A stretch of 64,000 nucleotides of DNA from an uncultured Oscillospiraceae bacterium (GTDB taxonomy: Bacteria; Bacillota; Clostridia; Oscillospirales; Oscillospiraceae), in NCBI GenBank assembly GCA_910585815.1, contig CAJUFJ010000006.1, forward strand, positions 12,178 to 76,177, in the 5' to 3' direction. The translations under genes and the position numbers were made by a program. This document shows positions 7,570 through 17,980 of the stretch, piece after piece. Position 1 is the stretch's first letter; each line of letters opens with the position of its first letter. The notes below the pieces were generated by a model. It saw only the letters and a program-made list of their open reading frames with translations. It ran no database searches and was not told the origin of the DNA.

Positions 7570-9159
7570 CTACTGCGTGGCCACCGCCTCGGCCACCCGG
7601 ATGCCGTCCACGGCGGCGGAGACGATGCCTCCGGCGTAGCCCGCCCCCTCGCCGCAGGGGTAGAGGCCCCGGAGGGCCGACTGAAAGCCCGCGTCCCGCA
7701 GGATGCGCACCGGCGAGGAGGACCGGGTCTCCACCCCGGTGAGTACGCCATCCGGGCTGGCAAAGCCGTGGAGCTTCCGGTCCAGCAGGGGGAGGGACTG
7801 GGCCAGGGCCTCCCCTACATAGCCGGGCAGGCAGGGGGAGAGGTCGGTCCACGCCACCCCGGGCCGGTAGGTGGGGGCCACCGCCCCCGGGCCCTCCGAG
7901 GGGCGGCCCCGCAGGAAGTCCTCCACCCGCTGGGCAGGAGCCCGGAAATTTCCGCCCCCCAGGCGGAAGGCGGCCGCCTCCCACTGCTCCTGAAAGCGGA
8001 CGCCGGCGAGCACATCCTCCCCGGGGAAGTCCTCTGGGCCCACCCCCACCAGCAGACCGCCGTTGATGTTCTCCCCGTCCCGGGCGCGGTGGCTCATCCC
8101 GTTGGTGACCACGCCCCCCTGCCGGGAGGAGGCCGCCACCACCTGCCCCCCGGGACAGACGCAGAAGGTGAAGACCGACCGGCCACCGGGCAGGTGGCAG
8201 GCCAGCTTGTAGTCGGAGGGGGGCAGCTGCGTCCAGGCGGGGCCGTACTGGCTCAGGCTGATGTCCCGCTGCCGGTGCTCCAGCCGCACGCCGACGGCAA
8301 AGCCCTTTCGTTCCATGGGCACTCCGGCCTCCCGGAGCATGGCGAAGGTGTCCCGGGCGGAGTGGCCCGGGGCCAGAATCAGAGCGTTGGCCGCCAGAAG
8401 GTAGCTTTCCCCCTGGGGCCCCTCCACCTCCACGCCGGCCAGACAGCCGCCGCTCACCGTCAGGCCGGTGAGCTTATGGCCAAAGCGGATATCACAGCCC
8501 AGAGCGGCCAGTTCCCTCCGGATAGCCTTCACCACCTCCCGGAGCACGTCGGTGCCCACATGGGGCCTGTGGGAGTATTTCACGTCGGCGGGGGCTCCCG
8601 CCTCCACCAGGGCGTCCAGCACGGCGGAGATACGTGCGTCGTGGGTACCGGTGGTCAGCTTGCCATCGGAGAAGGCCCCCGCGCCCCCCTCGCCGAACTG
8701 GACGTTGGACGCCTCGTCCAGAACGCCGGTGGACCAGAAGTCCCCCACGTCCAGGGTGCGCCTGTCAATGTCCCGGCCCCGCTCCAGAATGACACAGGGC
8801 AGGCCGTTCCGGGCCAGAAACAGGGCGGCAAACAGCCCCGCCGGGCCCATCCCCACCACCACCGGGGGGAGGGCGGACCTCCGGGTCACCGCCGGGAAGG
8901 CATAGGGGGTCCGCTCCACCAGGGTGACGCGGCCCCTGGGGGCTGTCCGCAGCAGCGCCGCCTCGCCGGGCATGGACACCTCCACCGTGTATACATAGTG
9001 GACATCCCGCTTATTCCGGGCGTCGATGGACTGCCGGACGATCTCCAGCTCTCCCAGCGCCCCGGGGCGCACCCCCAGCACCCGGGCCGCCCGCCCCCGC
9101 AGCTGCTCCATGCCGCCCCCGACGGGCAGCGGCAGATTTCCAATCCGAAGCACGCGCAT
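7570..9159 (-). CDS. FAD-dependent dehydrogenase (COG2509 family)
   Basis: 529 residues from the ATG at 9159, preceded by GGAGG. An N-terminal alpha/beta domain of about 85 residues (SIDARNKRDVHYVYTVEV is the conserved stretch) precedes a Rossmann FAD loop VVVGMGPAGLFAALFLARNG. Further family motifs are NVQFGEGGAGAFSDGKLTTG and GEGAGYAGGIVSAAVDG near the end. COG2509 proteins are widespread in Firmicutes but their substrate is unknown. The first frame extends upstream to 9228, but the start at 9159 matches relatives. No operon partner is apparent. Confidence 0.85.
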   Translation of the reverse strand: MRVLRIGNLPLPVGGGMEQLRGRAARVLGVRPGALGELEIVRQSIDARNKRDVHYVYTVEVSMPGEAALLRTAPRGRVTLVERTPYAFPAVTRRSALPPVVVGMGPAGLFAALFLARNGLPCVILERGRDIDRRTLDVGDFWSTGVLDEASNVQFGEGGAGAFSDGKLTTGTHDARISAVLDALVEAGAPADVKYSHRPHVGTDVLREVVKAIRRELAALGCDIRFGHKLTGLTVSGGCLAGVEVEGPQGESYLLAANALILAPGHSARDTFAMLREAGVPMERKGFAVGVRLEHRQRDISLSQYGPAWTQLPPSDYKLACHLPGGRSVFTFCVCPGGQVVAASSRQGGVVTNGMSHRARDGENINGGLLVGVGPEDFPGEDVLAGVRFQEQWEAAAFRLGGGNFRAPAQRVEDFLRGRPSEGPGAVAPTYRPGVAWTDLSPCLPGYVGEALAQSLPLLDRKLHGFASPDGVLTGVETRSSSPVRILRDAGFQSALRGLYPCGEGAGYAGGIVSAAVDGIRVAEAVATQ

Positions 9160-9348
9160 CCCTCCTGTTTTTTCCTTATTGTACCATAGAAAGGCCCTCA
9201 CTGGAAGCTTTTCGACAAAATTCGTCAATTTAGAACAATTTAGGCTTGTGCTTGGCCCTGTTATCCTCCATATTTTTTATCAGGGAGAATTTTCCACCAA
9301 TTCCGGTGGAAACCTACCCTTAGATAAAAAAATTTGGAGGTAATCACT

Positions 9349-10479
9349 ATGGCGAGAAAGACTGTGGAGCGTAACATTTCTTACGACGACGTCCGCAAGA
9401 TCTATTACGTGAGCATGGACCTGGGCAAGGACAAGGAGGGCAAGCGGGTCAAGCGGTATCAGACCTACCGCACCCTCTACGCCGCCCGGATGGGGCTGCG
9501 GAATTTCCTCACCCACCGGGAGGAGGAGCTGCGCACCCCCAAGCACGACCTGACCCTGGCCGACTGGCTGGAGAGCTGGATGGAAAACATCGTCCGGCCC
9601 ACCCGGGCGGAGACCACGGTCTACGGCTATCAGAAGATCATCAACAACCACGTCCTCCCCGCCCTGGGGCACATCCCCCTGCTGAAGCTCACCCCCATGG
9701 ACATCCAGCAGTACTACATTCAGGTCCAGCAGACCGCCAATCTGTCCGGCAACACCCTGCGGCGGCACCATGACCTGCTGTCCTCCTCCCTGCGCTCGGC
9801 GGTACGGCAGGACAAGCTGCTGGTCTCCCCCATGGACCGGGTGGAGCCCCCCCGGGCCAAGCAGAAGGAGGCCTCCTACTACCGGCCGGAGGAGCTGAAG
9901 CAGCTGTATGCCCTGCTGGAGGGCCACCCCCTGGAGCTGTGTGTCAAGCTGGCGGGCAGCCTGGGGATGCGCCGGGAGGAAATCTGCGGCCTGAAATGGG
10001 ACTGCATCGACTACCAGCGCCAGCTGCTCTATATCCGGGAGGCCCGCACCGCCTTCGGGGCTACCATCGTCCAGAAGGAGACCAAGACCCGTTCCTCGGT
10101 GCGCACCCTGTTTTTGCCCGACGACGTGGCCCGGCTGCTCCAGCTGGAACAGGCGCGGCAGGAGGCCTGGCTGCGGGATGGCAAGCTGAAGGAGCCCAGC
10201 CAGTTCGTGGTGCTGGACCACAAGGGCTACCCCTACTCCCCCAACGCCCTGTCCCTGGCCTTCACCCGGTTTGTGCGGAAAAACGACCTGCCCCGGGTCA
10301 CCCTCCACGGCCTGCGCCACTCCTTCGCCACCGTGGCCTCCTTCCAGGGGGTGCCTCTGTTCGACATCGGCAAGGCCCTGGGCCACGCCACCCCAGCCAC
10401 CACCGGTAAAATCTACACCCACCTGGTGGACCACACTCATGAGGAGACCCTTATGAAGGTGTCGGACGCGCTAAAGTAA
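9349..10479 (+). CDS. Tyrosine recombinase / phage-type integrase
   Basis: 376 residues from the ATG at 9349 behind TTGGAGG. An N-terminal arm-binding-like domain and a SAM-like core-binding domain (about 68-165) precede the catalytic domain. The active-site residues are visible: R208 or R209 in GMRREEICGLKW, H320 and R323 in HGLRHSFAT, H346 in LGHATPATTGKIYTH and the nucleophile Y356. The family cuts and rejoins DNA at attachment sites. No excisionase, phage genes or tRNA adjoin it, so it may mark the left end of a decayed or very small island ending near the serine recombinase at 13831. Confidence 0.9.
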   Translation: MARKTVERNISYDDVRKIYYVSMDLGKDKEGKRVKRYQTYRTLYAARMGLRNFLTHREEELRTPKHDLTLADWLESWMENIVRPTRAETTVYGYQKIINNHVLPALGHIPLLKLTPMDIQQYYIQVQQTANLSGNTLRRHHDLLSSSLRSAVRQDKLLVSPMDRVEPPRAKQKEASYYRPEELKQLYALLEGHPLELCVKLAGSLGMRREEICGLKWDCIDYQRQLLYIREARTAFGATIVQKETKTRSSVRTLFLPDDVARLLQLEQARQEAWLRDGKLKEPSQFVVLDHKGYPYSPNALSLAFTRFVRKNDLPRVTLHGLRHSFATVASFQGVPLFDIGKALGHATPATTGKIYTHLVDHTHEETLMKVSDALK

Positions 10480-10488
10480 AGCAGTAGA

Positions 10489-10514
10489 GGGCGGCCTCCG
10501 TGCCGCCCCTTTTT
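10489..10514 (+). terminator. Intrinsic terminator after the integrase gene
   Basis: The stem GGGCGGC (10489-10495) / GCCGCCC (10502-10508) is followed by a T run, 10 bases after the stop. Confidence 0.8.
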
Positions 10515-10595
10515 CTGCGTTCCCTATGTGGGGCACAGACGCCTTTCCAACACTTGAAGCCTGCGCTTGTTTCATAAATTTAGGAAAGCTGCCGC

Positions 10596-10707
10596 ATGTA
10601 GGGCAAGGGCTCTGCCCTTGCCTTACCTCGTTTCCGCCTTTGCCTCATTACGATGCCGTTTTATCCCCGTAAGGGGATAGGCAGGGGTAGAACCCCTGCC
10701 CTACATG
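10596..10707. repeat. Palindromic repeat of the TGTAGGG...CCCTACA family
   Basis: The element begins ATGTAGGGCAAGGG and ends CCCCTGCCCTACAT, with an inner hairpin at each end (GGGCAAGGGCTCTGCCCTTGCC and GGCAGGGGTAGAACCCCTGCC). The outer TGTAGGG/CCCTACA arms are shared with elements at 17781, 23655, 24978 and 32409. It fills most of the gap between the integrase and the GH13 gene. Confidence 0.6.
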
Positions 10708-10775
10708 ACGTACCGTCCGGTATTTCTGAGGCCTTCGGATTTATGAGACGGGCGTAACTTGAAGCCAGTTACCTA

Positions 10776-10804
10776 TTGCGGAACCCGGGCAAACGTAGTA
10801 TGAT
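10776..10804 (+). promoter_or_regulatory. Sigma-A-type promoter for the GH13 gene
   Basis: TTGCGG (10776-10781), a 17-base spacer and TATGAT (10799-10804), 46 bases upstream of the ATG at 10850, which is itself preceded by AAAGGAGAG. Confidence 0.55.
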
Positions 10805-10849
10805 GTACCAGACAACAACTCGCCCCTCCAGGCGAAAGGAGAGATCATT

Positions 10850-12163
10850 ATGTGGTTTGACGAGGCAGTCATTTATCAAATCTACCCCCTGGGCCTGTGC
10901 GGCGCGCCGGCGGACAACGACGGCAGCACCCAGCCCCGCATCCTGCGTCTGCTGGACTGGGTGGACCATATCAAAAAGACAGGTGCGAATACCGTCCTGC
11001 TCAACCCGGTGTTCGACAGCGACCGCCACGGCTACGACACCCGGGACTACTTCCACACGGACCCCCGCCTGGGCGCCGACGACGACCTGGCCAAGGTCTG
11101 CCAAGCCTTCCACGACGCCGGCATCCGGGTAATGCTGGACGGAGTCTTTAACCACGTGGGCCGGGGCTTCTGGGCCTTCAAGGACGTGCAGGAGAAACGC
11201 TGGGACAGCCCTTACAAGGACTGGTTCCACATCAATTTCGACGGCAACACCAACTATAACGACGGCTTCTGGTACGAGGGCTGGGAGGGCCACAACGAGC
11301 TGGTGAAGCTGAACCTGTTCAACCCGGCGGTGGTCCAGCACCAGTTCGACGCCATCCGCTCCTGGGTGGACCGCTTCGGCATCGACGGCCTGCGGCTGGA
11401 CGTGGCCTACTGCCTGCCCCCGGAGTACCTCAAGCAGCTGCGCGCCTTCACCAACTCCCTCAAGCCTGACTTTGCCCTCATGGGCGAGACCCTCCACGGG
11501 GACTACAACCGCTGGATGGCCGACGACATGTGCCACTCGGTGACTAACTACGAATGCTACAAGGGGCTGTGGTCCGCCTTCAACTCCATGAACATGTTCG
11601 AGATCGGCCACTCCCTGGCCCGGCAGTTCGGCCCGGAGCAGTGGACCCTGTACAAGGGCAAACACCTGCTGTCCTTCCTGGACAACCACGACGTCAACCG
11701 CATCGCCTCCCAGCTCACCAACCCCGACCACCTGGTCCCCGCCTGGGCCATGGCCTTCGGGATGCCCGGGGTGCCCGCCGTTTACTACGGCAGCGAGTGG
11801 GGGATGAAGGGGGCCAAGGGCCACGGCAGCGACGCGGAACTCCGCCCCGCTCTGGAAAAGCCGGAGTGGAACGACCTTACCACCTGGATTTCCCAGCTGG
11901 CCGAGGCCAAGAAGGGAAGTAAGGCCCTGTGCTACGGGGCCTACCGCAATGTGGTGCTCACCAACAAGCAGATCATTTTTGAGCGGGACTGCGACGGCGA
12001 GCGGGTGCTGGTGGCCATCAACGCCGATTCCTCCCCCTACACCGCCCACTTCGACGCCGGCTGCGGCCTGGCGGTGGACCTGATTTCCGGGGAACAGCAC
12101 GACTTCGGCGGCGGCTCCGAGCTGCCCCCCTACAGCGCCTTCTTCTGGAAATGTGAGCGGTGA
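10850..12163 (+). CDS. Alpha-amylase-family glycoside hydrolase (GH13)
   Basis: 437 residues. The four conserved GH13 regions are all present: DGVFNHVG (97-104), GIDGLRLDVAY with nucleophile D184, MGETLHG with acid/base E213, and FLDNHD with D281. There is no signal peptide, so it should act in the cytosol on maltodextrins or other alpha-glucans. The small barrel without an obvious N-terminal starch-binding domain and the direct opening (FDEAVIYQIYPLG) resemble oligosaccharide-active GH13 enzymes rather than secreted amylases. Exact specificity cannot be read. The stop codon overlaps the start of the LRR-SUKH gene (GTGA), so the two are translationally coupled. Confidence 0.88.
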   Translation: MWFDEAVIYQIYPLGLCGAPADNDGSTQPRILRLLDWVDHIKKTGANTVLLNPVFDSDRHGYDTRDYFHTDPRLGADDDLAKVCQAFHDAGIRVMLDGVFNHVGRGFWAFKDVQEKRWDSPYKDWFHINFDGNTNYNDGFWYEGWEGHNELVKLNLFNPAVVQHQFDAIRSWVDRFGIDGLRLDVAYCLPPEYLKQLRAFTNSLKPDFALMGETLHGDYNRWMADDMCHSVTNYECYKGLWSAFNSMNMFEIGHSLARQFGPEQWTLYKGKHLLSFLDNHDVNRIASQLTNPDHLVPAWAMAFGMPGVPAVYYGSEWGMKGAKGHGSDAELRPALEKPEWNDLTTWISQLAEAKKGSKALCYGAYRNVVLTNKQIIFERDCDGERVLVAINADSSPYTAHFDAGCGLAVDLISGEQHDFGGGSELPPYSAFFWKCER

Positions 12164-13494
12164 CGGCTATGAAGGACTATACGCTGACCCCGCTGGAGCG
12201 GGAGGTCTTTGCCGAAATGGCCCGGCTCAACAACACCGAGCCGGAGATAATCTACAAAACCTCTACCCACAGCGACAGGCGGTATATTTTCCACTACTTT
12301 GGCTACAAAACCCGTCCGCCCCTGACGGACATCTCCCCCCTGGCCAGGCTTCGGGAGCTGGACGAGGTGACCCTTTACGACTGCCAGGTGAGGGACATCT
12401 CCCCCCTGGCGGAGCTCACTGGCTTACGGCACCTTACCATCAGCGGCGGGCCGGAATTTCTCCCCTGCGACCTGACGCCGCTGAAAGAATTGCAGACCCT
12501 GAGCCTTCACACCACACCCCGCTGCAATATGCCAAAGCTGCCCGGCAAACTGTCCTCCCTCTCTGTGACCGAGATCGACGATCTGGAGTGTCTGCGGGGC
12601 ATGGAGTCCCTTGAGTGGCTCAATCTCGATAACAACCCAGGTCTCAGCGACCTGTCCCCCCTGGCGGCGTGTCCCAATTTGACAGAGCTGTCCGTCGTGG
12701 ATACCGCCGTCTCCGACCTGTCCCCTCTGGCGGGGCACCCCAGCCTGAAGGAGCTCACGTTAAGCAGCACCAAGGTGACCGACGTGTCCCCGCTGGCAAC
12801 CATCCCCACCCTGGAGATGATCTGGCTGTACGGCACGGCGGTGGAGGACGTGTCCTGTCTGGCCGCCCTGCCCAGGCTGAACGACCTAAACCTGCGCAAA
12901 ACCCAGGTGGTGGACCTGTCCGCATTCAAAGGCCGGGAGCACATCCTGGGCATCGAGCGGAAGAAGCTGGGGCTGAAAAAGGCGGGCAAGTCCGCCGAGG
13001 AGATCAAGACCGCCATAGAGGAGGTCCGGGCGCGGCTGGAGAAGCTGGGGATTACCCCCCGGCCGCCCCTGAAGCGGACAGACATCACCGCCTTTCAGGA
13101 GAAAACCGGCGTGAAGCTGCCCAAGGAATACACGGCCTTCCTCACGAAGATCGGGGACGGCTTCCAGGTAAAGTTCGACGCCTTCCTCTACAAGTTCCCG
13201 CCCCTGTCGGAGGTGCTTTACGACCCGGAGGGGATCAAAAAGCGGTTCTCCCACCGGGAGGCCTGGGTCTGGGAGGACGACGACTCCGCCACCGGCAGGA
13301 AAATTGCCGCCGCCACCACCAACGGGCAGATTGAGCTGGTGGACCGGGGCTGCGGCCAGTCCTTCCGGCTTATCGTCTGCGGCGGGGCCAAGGGCGAGGT
13401 GTGGGACATGGCCGACGTGGGCATCGCCCCCTATGGCAACGGCCTGGACTTTCTGGACTGGCTCAAGGACTTTTTGGATGGAAAAGCAGTTTGA
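12160..13494 (+). CDS. LRR protein with C-terminal SMI1/KNR4 (SUKH) domain
   Basis: 444 residues from the GTG at 12160 (overlapping the GH13 stop as GTGA) or 441 from the ATG at 12169. Residues of about 55-265 contain internalin-type repeats with the recurring element DISPLAxLxxL / DLSPLAxxPxLxEL. A charged helix follows (about 275-300). Residues of about 305-440 match a SUKH domain (ITAFQEKTGVKLPKEYTAFL is the diagnostic opening). SUKH proteins are often immunity proteins against toxins, or regulatory adaptors; LRRs bind partners. There is no signal peptide, so it is cytosolic. A toxin gene is not visible nearby. Coupling to a glycosidase is unusual. Confidence 0.78.
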   Translation: MTAMKDYTLTPLEREVFAEMARLNNTEPEIIYKTSTHSDRRYIFHYFGYKTRPPLTDISPLARLRELDEVTLYDCQVRDISPLAELTGLRHLTISGGPEFLPCDLTPLKELQTLSLHTTPRCNMPKLPGKLSSLSVTEIDDLECLRGMESLEWLNLDNNPGLSDLSPLAACPNLTELSVVDTAVSDLSPLAGHPSLKELTLSSTKVTDVSPLATIPTLEMIWLYGTAVEDVSCLAALPRLNDLNLRKTQVVDLSAFKGREHILGIERKKLGLKKAGKSAEEIKTAIEEVRARLEKLGITPRPPLKRTDITAFQEKTGVKLPKEYTAFLTKIGDGFQVKFDAFLYKFPPLSEVLYDPEGIKKRFSHREAWVWEDDDSATGRKIAAATTNGQIELVDRGCGQSFRLIVCGGAKGEVWDMADVGIAPYGNGLDFLDWLKDFLDGKAV

Positions 13495-13504
13495 AGGCAC
13501 AAAC

Positions 13505-13528
13505 AGGCCCCGCCGATTGGCGGGGCCT
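13505..13528 (+). terminator. Intrinsic terminator after the LRR-SUKH gene
   Basis: AGGCCCCGCC (13505-13514), a four-base loop and GGCGGGGCCT (13519-13528) form a ten-pair stem just past the stop at 13494. Only a weak T tract follows. Confidence 0.6.
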
Positions 13529-13537
13529 CAGACTGTC

Positions 13538-13679
13538 AAAAAAGCCCCCTCTCAGAGGGGGGTGGCACGGCGGAGCCGTGACGGGGGGAGTTTTAAAGCA
13601 AAAAAGTGATATTAATTCGTTGTTTTACTCCCTCAGTCACCGCCTTCGGCGGCGACAGCTCCCTCAAAGAGGGAGCCTT
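13538..13679 (-). repeat. Palindromic intergenic repeat, family A (reverse orientation)
   Basis: It contains the block pair GGTGGCACGG...CCGTGACGG and CTCCCTCAGTCACCGCC...GGCGGCGACAGCTCCC, the reverse complement of the elements at 15711, 41563, 53385 and 57178. Both ends are themselves hairpins (CCCCCTCTCAGAGGGG; CTCCCTCAAAGAGGGAG). It supplies most of the gap between LRR-SUKH and the serine recombinase. Confidence 0.75.
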
Positions 13680-13830
13680 AGAGAACGGGAGAGCGTTTTT
13701 CGACAAGCTGTTATCCCCCGGCTGTTATGCCGGGGGATATTTCGATTTTATAGATTTTTCTATACAAGCCCCACAGTTTTCGCTAAAATAAACTGATATT
13801 CCACAAATTTTTCTTAGGAGGAAAACAGGA

Positions 13831-14493
13831 ATGTCAGGAAGAACATACGGGTATGTCCGCGTATCCACCAAGGCCCAGAAAGAGGACCGGCAGCTGATTG
13901 CCATGCGGCAGTTTGGCATCCCGGAGGAGCACATCATAATCGAGCGGCAGTCCGGCAAGGATTTTGAACGACCGGTTTACCTCCGGCTGACCCAGGCGCT
14001 GCGGAGCGGCGACGTGCTGGTGGTCAAAAGCATCGACCGTCTGGGGCGCAACTACAAGGAGATTCTGGAGCAGTGGGCCGGCCTGACCAAGGAGCGCGGG
14101 GTGGCCATCGTGGTGCTGGACATGCCCCTGCTGGACACCAGGACCGACCGGGACCTCACCGGCGTGCTCATTGCCGACATTGTGCTTCAGCTCCTCAGCT
14201 ACGTGGCCCAGACCGAGCGGGAGTACATCCGCCAGCGGCAGGCTGAGGGGATCGCCGCCGCCAGGGAACGGGGCGTCCGGTTCGGGCGGAAGCCCATCCC
14301 CATGCCGGAGCAGTTCACCGGGCTGGCAGAGGCCTGGTGGCACGGCCGCGTCACCGCCGTCCAGGCGGGAAAGGCGCTGGGCGTCTCCCGCACCACCTTC
14401 AAGCACCGGGCTGAGGAGTGGTGCGCCGCCGCCGGACTGGGCAAACGATCGGCCCCCTGCCGGGCAGAGGGCCGCATTCGGATAGGCAAATGA
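13831..14493 (+). CDS. Serine recombinase of the resolvase/invertase family
   Basis: 220 residues, behind TAGGAGG. The catalytic serine is S12 in YVRVSTKAQ; SIDRLGRNYKEILEQW and the long helix region VAQTEREYIRQRQAEGIAAA are typical resolvase/invertase features. A short DNA-binding domain with a helix-turn-helix (TAVQAGKALGVSRTTFKHRA) ends the protein. Such enzymes resolve cointegrates or invert segments. No inverted crossover sites were found around it. With the tyrosine recombinase at 9349 it brackets the GH13/LRR-SUKH pair. Confidence 0.88.
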   Translation: MSGRTYGYVRVSTKAQKEDRQLIAMRQFGIPEEHIIIERQSGKDFERPVYLRLTQALRSGDVLVVKSIDRLGRNYKEILEQWAGLTKERGVAIVVLDMPLLDTRTDRDLTGVLIADIVLQLLSYVAQTEREYIRQRQAEGIAAARERGVRFGRKPIPMPEQFTGLAEAWWHGRVTAVQAGKALGVSRTTFKHRAEEWCAAAGLGKRSAPCRAEGRIRIGK

Positions 14494-14540
14494 ACAGTTG
14501 AGGCAAGACGACGCGCAGAGACGGCTCAGCCATGCGGGGG

Positions 14541-15689
14541 CTATTTCTTCCGCTTCTTCTTGTCAAAGAGCCCCTTCAGGCCCCCCTCGGGAGCCTCCTC
14601 GCCCATGGCGGCGGCGAAGGCGTGCAGGGCGGCCTTCTGCTCCGCGTTGAGGGAGGTGGGCACCTGCACCTTCACGGTGACGTACTGGTCCCCACGGCGG
14701 TTGCTGCGCAGCTCGGGGATACCCTTCCCCCGCAGGCGGAAGGTGGTCCCTGTCTGGGTGCCGGCGGGCAGGCTGTACTTCACCTTGCCGTCGATGGTGG
14801 GAATTTCCAGCTCGGCCCCCAGGGCCGCCTGGCAGAAGCTCACCGGGCACTCATACACCACGGTGGTGCCCTCCCGCTGGAACTGGGGGTGGGGCTTCAC
14901 CTGCACCCGCACCAGCAGGTCGCCGGCGGGGCCGCCGTTGGTCCCCGCGTTGCCCTGGCCCCGCATGGAGACGGCCTGGCCGTCGTCAATGCCCGCCGGG
15001 ATGGTGACGGAGAGGCGCTGCTTCTTTCTCACGCTGCCCGCCCCGCCGCACTTTTTGCAGGGGGTGTGGATCAGCTTGCCCGTACCCCGGCATTTAGAGC
15101 ACGTGGTGGTGGTGGAGAAGGCAAAGCCCCCCGCCCCACGCTGGATGCGCACCTGGCCGGCCCCCCGGCAGTCGGGACAGGTTTCGGCGGTGGTGCCCGC
15201 CGCACAGCCCGAGCCCTTGCACTCCTCGCAGGTCTCGGTGCGGCTGAGCTCAATCTCCTTGGTGCAGCCAAAAGCCGCCTCCTCGAAGGTGAGGACCAGG
15301 TTGACCCGTAGGCTCTCCCCCTTCTGGGGGCCGTTCCGCCGGCCCCCGCCGCCGAAGCCGCCCCCAAAGCCCCCGCCGAAGAAGGAGCCGAAGATGTCGC
15401 CCAGGTCGATGTCCCCCATGTCGAAGCCGAAACCGCCGCCCCCGCCGCCATAGCTGGGGTCCACCCCGGCAAAGCCGAACTGGTCATAACGGGCCTTCTT
15501 CTCCTTGTCGGAGAGAACCCCGTAGGCCTCGTTGATCTCCTTGAACTTGGCCTCGGCGTCCTTGTCGCCGGGGTTCACGTCGGGGTGGTACTGCTTGGCC
15601 AGCTTGCGGTAGGCCTTTTTCAGTTCCTCGTCGCTGGCCCCCTTGGACAGGCCCAGGACCTCGTAATAATCTCGTTTTTGTTCCGCCAT
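14541..15689 (-). CDS. dnaJ: Chaperone DnaJ (Hsp40)
   Basis: 382 residues, full length. The J domain (1-70) has HPD at 35-37, a glycine/phenylalanine-rich linker follows (75-125), and the zinc domain shows four CxxCxGxG motifs (CEECKGSG, CPDCRGAG, CSKCRGTG, CKKCGGAG). The C-terminal substrate-binding domains end in a lysine-rich tail. It stimulates DnaK ATPase and delivers unfolded clients. It is the last gene of the hrcA-grpE-dnaK-dnaJ cluster, separated from dnaK by a family A repeat. Confidence 0.98.
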   Translation of the reverse strand: MAEQKRDYYEVLGLSKGASDEELKKAYRKLAKQYHPDVNPGDKDAEAKFKEINEAYGVLSDKEKKARYDQFGFAGVDPSYGGGGGGFGFDMGDIDLGDIFGSFFGGGFGGGFGGGGRRNGPQKGESLRVNLVLTFEEAAFGCTKEIELSRTETCEECKGSGCAAGTTAETCPDCRGAGQVRIQRGAGGFAFSTTTTCSKCRGTGKLIHTPCKKCGGAGSVRKKQRLSVTIPAGIDDGQAVSMRGQGNAGTNGGPAGDLLVRVQVKPHPQFQREGTTVVYECPVSFCQAALGAELEIPTIDGKVKYSLPAGTQTGTTFRLRGKGIPELRSNRRGDQYVTVKVQVPTSLNAEQKAALHAFAAAMGEEAPEGGLKGLFDKKKRKK

Positions 15690-15710
15690 ATGTTATCACC
15701 TCTTGGCTTA

Positions 15711-15832
15711 AAAGGCTCCCTCTCTGAGGGAGCTGTCGCCGCCGAAGGCGGTGACTGAGGGAGTTTCCCGTTTGCGGACTCCCTCCGTCACGGCTTCGCC
15801 GTGCCACCTCTCTCTGGAAGGGAGGCTTTTTA
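15711..15832 (+). repeat. Palindromic intergenic repeat, family A
   Basis: It runs from AAGGCTCCCTCTCTGAGG through CTGTCGCCGCC.GGCGGTGACTGAGGG and ACTCCCTCCGTCACGGC.GCCGTGCCACC to GGGAGGCTTTTT. It has an unrelated variable core and sits between dnaK and dnaJ. The terminal GGGAGGCTTTTT could also serve as a transcription end on the + strand. Confidence 0.8.
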
Positions 15833-15875
15833 ACAAACCACACCTTCCCCCCGGAGGGGGAAGGCTGGTTTTGTC

Positions 15876-17735
<1,860 letters not shown>

Positions 17736-17780
17736 AATGTTTTTCCTCCTAAATATATGAAAGATTGGTGTTAACGGATT

Positions 17781-17850
17781 GTAGGGGCGCACATTGTGCG
17801 CCCGCTCTGGAAATCGCAGGGGACGCGGGCGGACAATGTCCGCCCCTACA
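17781..17850. repeat. Palindromic repeat of the TGTAGGG...CCCTACA family
   Basis: TGTAGGGGCGCACATTGTGC opens the element and GCGGACAATGTCCGCCCC then TACA closes it. It is two hairpins (GGGCGCACATTGTGCGCCC; GGGCGGACAATGTCCGCCC) inside matching outer arms, lying between the 34-residue gene and dnaK. Confidence 0.75.
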
Positions 17851-17853
17851 GCT

Positions 17854-17958
17854 CTAACGCAGGAGTATCGATCCCACAGAAAACAAAGCGGACAGCCAGA
17901 CCAGCAACCCGGCGCTGAGCATCAGGGTATAGGTGACGTTTTTACAGGCGGTACACAT
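17854..17958 (-). CDS. 34-residue CxxC membrane peptide between grpE and dnaK
   Basis: The peptide starts MCTACKNVTYTLMLSAGLL and continues with a hydrophobic helix to SVGSILLR. It has one predicted membrane span and an N-terminal C-x-x-C. The ATG at 17958 follows a strong GGAGG with 10-base spacing, 22 bases after the grpE stop. Codon use and GC match the neighbours. I know no function. Its place within the CIRCE-controlled cluster suggests heat-inducible expression. The CxxC could bind metal or form a disulfide. Confidence 0.65.
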   Translation of the reverse strand: MCTACKNVTYTLMLSAGLLVWLSALFSVGSILLR

Positions 17959-17980
17959 GTTGGTCTGACCTCCTCTTTTG

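Noticed and set aside
9349..10479. Integrase as evidence for an intact prophage
   Set aside because: No phage structural, replication or lysis genes lie on either side.
13538..13679. Possible CRISPR array from repeated palindromic blocks
   Set aside because: No regular repeat-spacer pattern, no cas genes; the copies are dispersed single elements.
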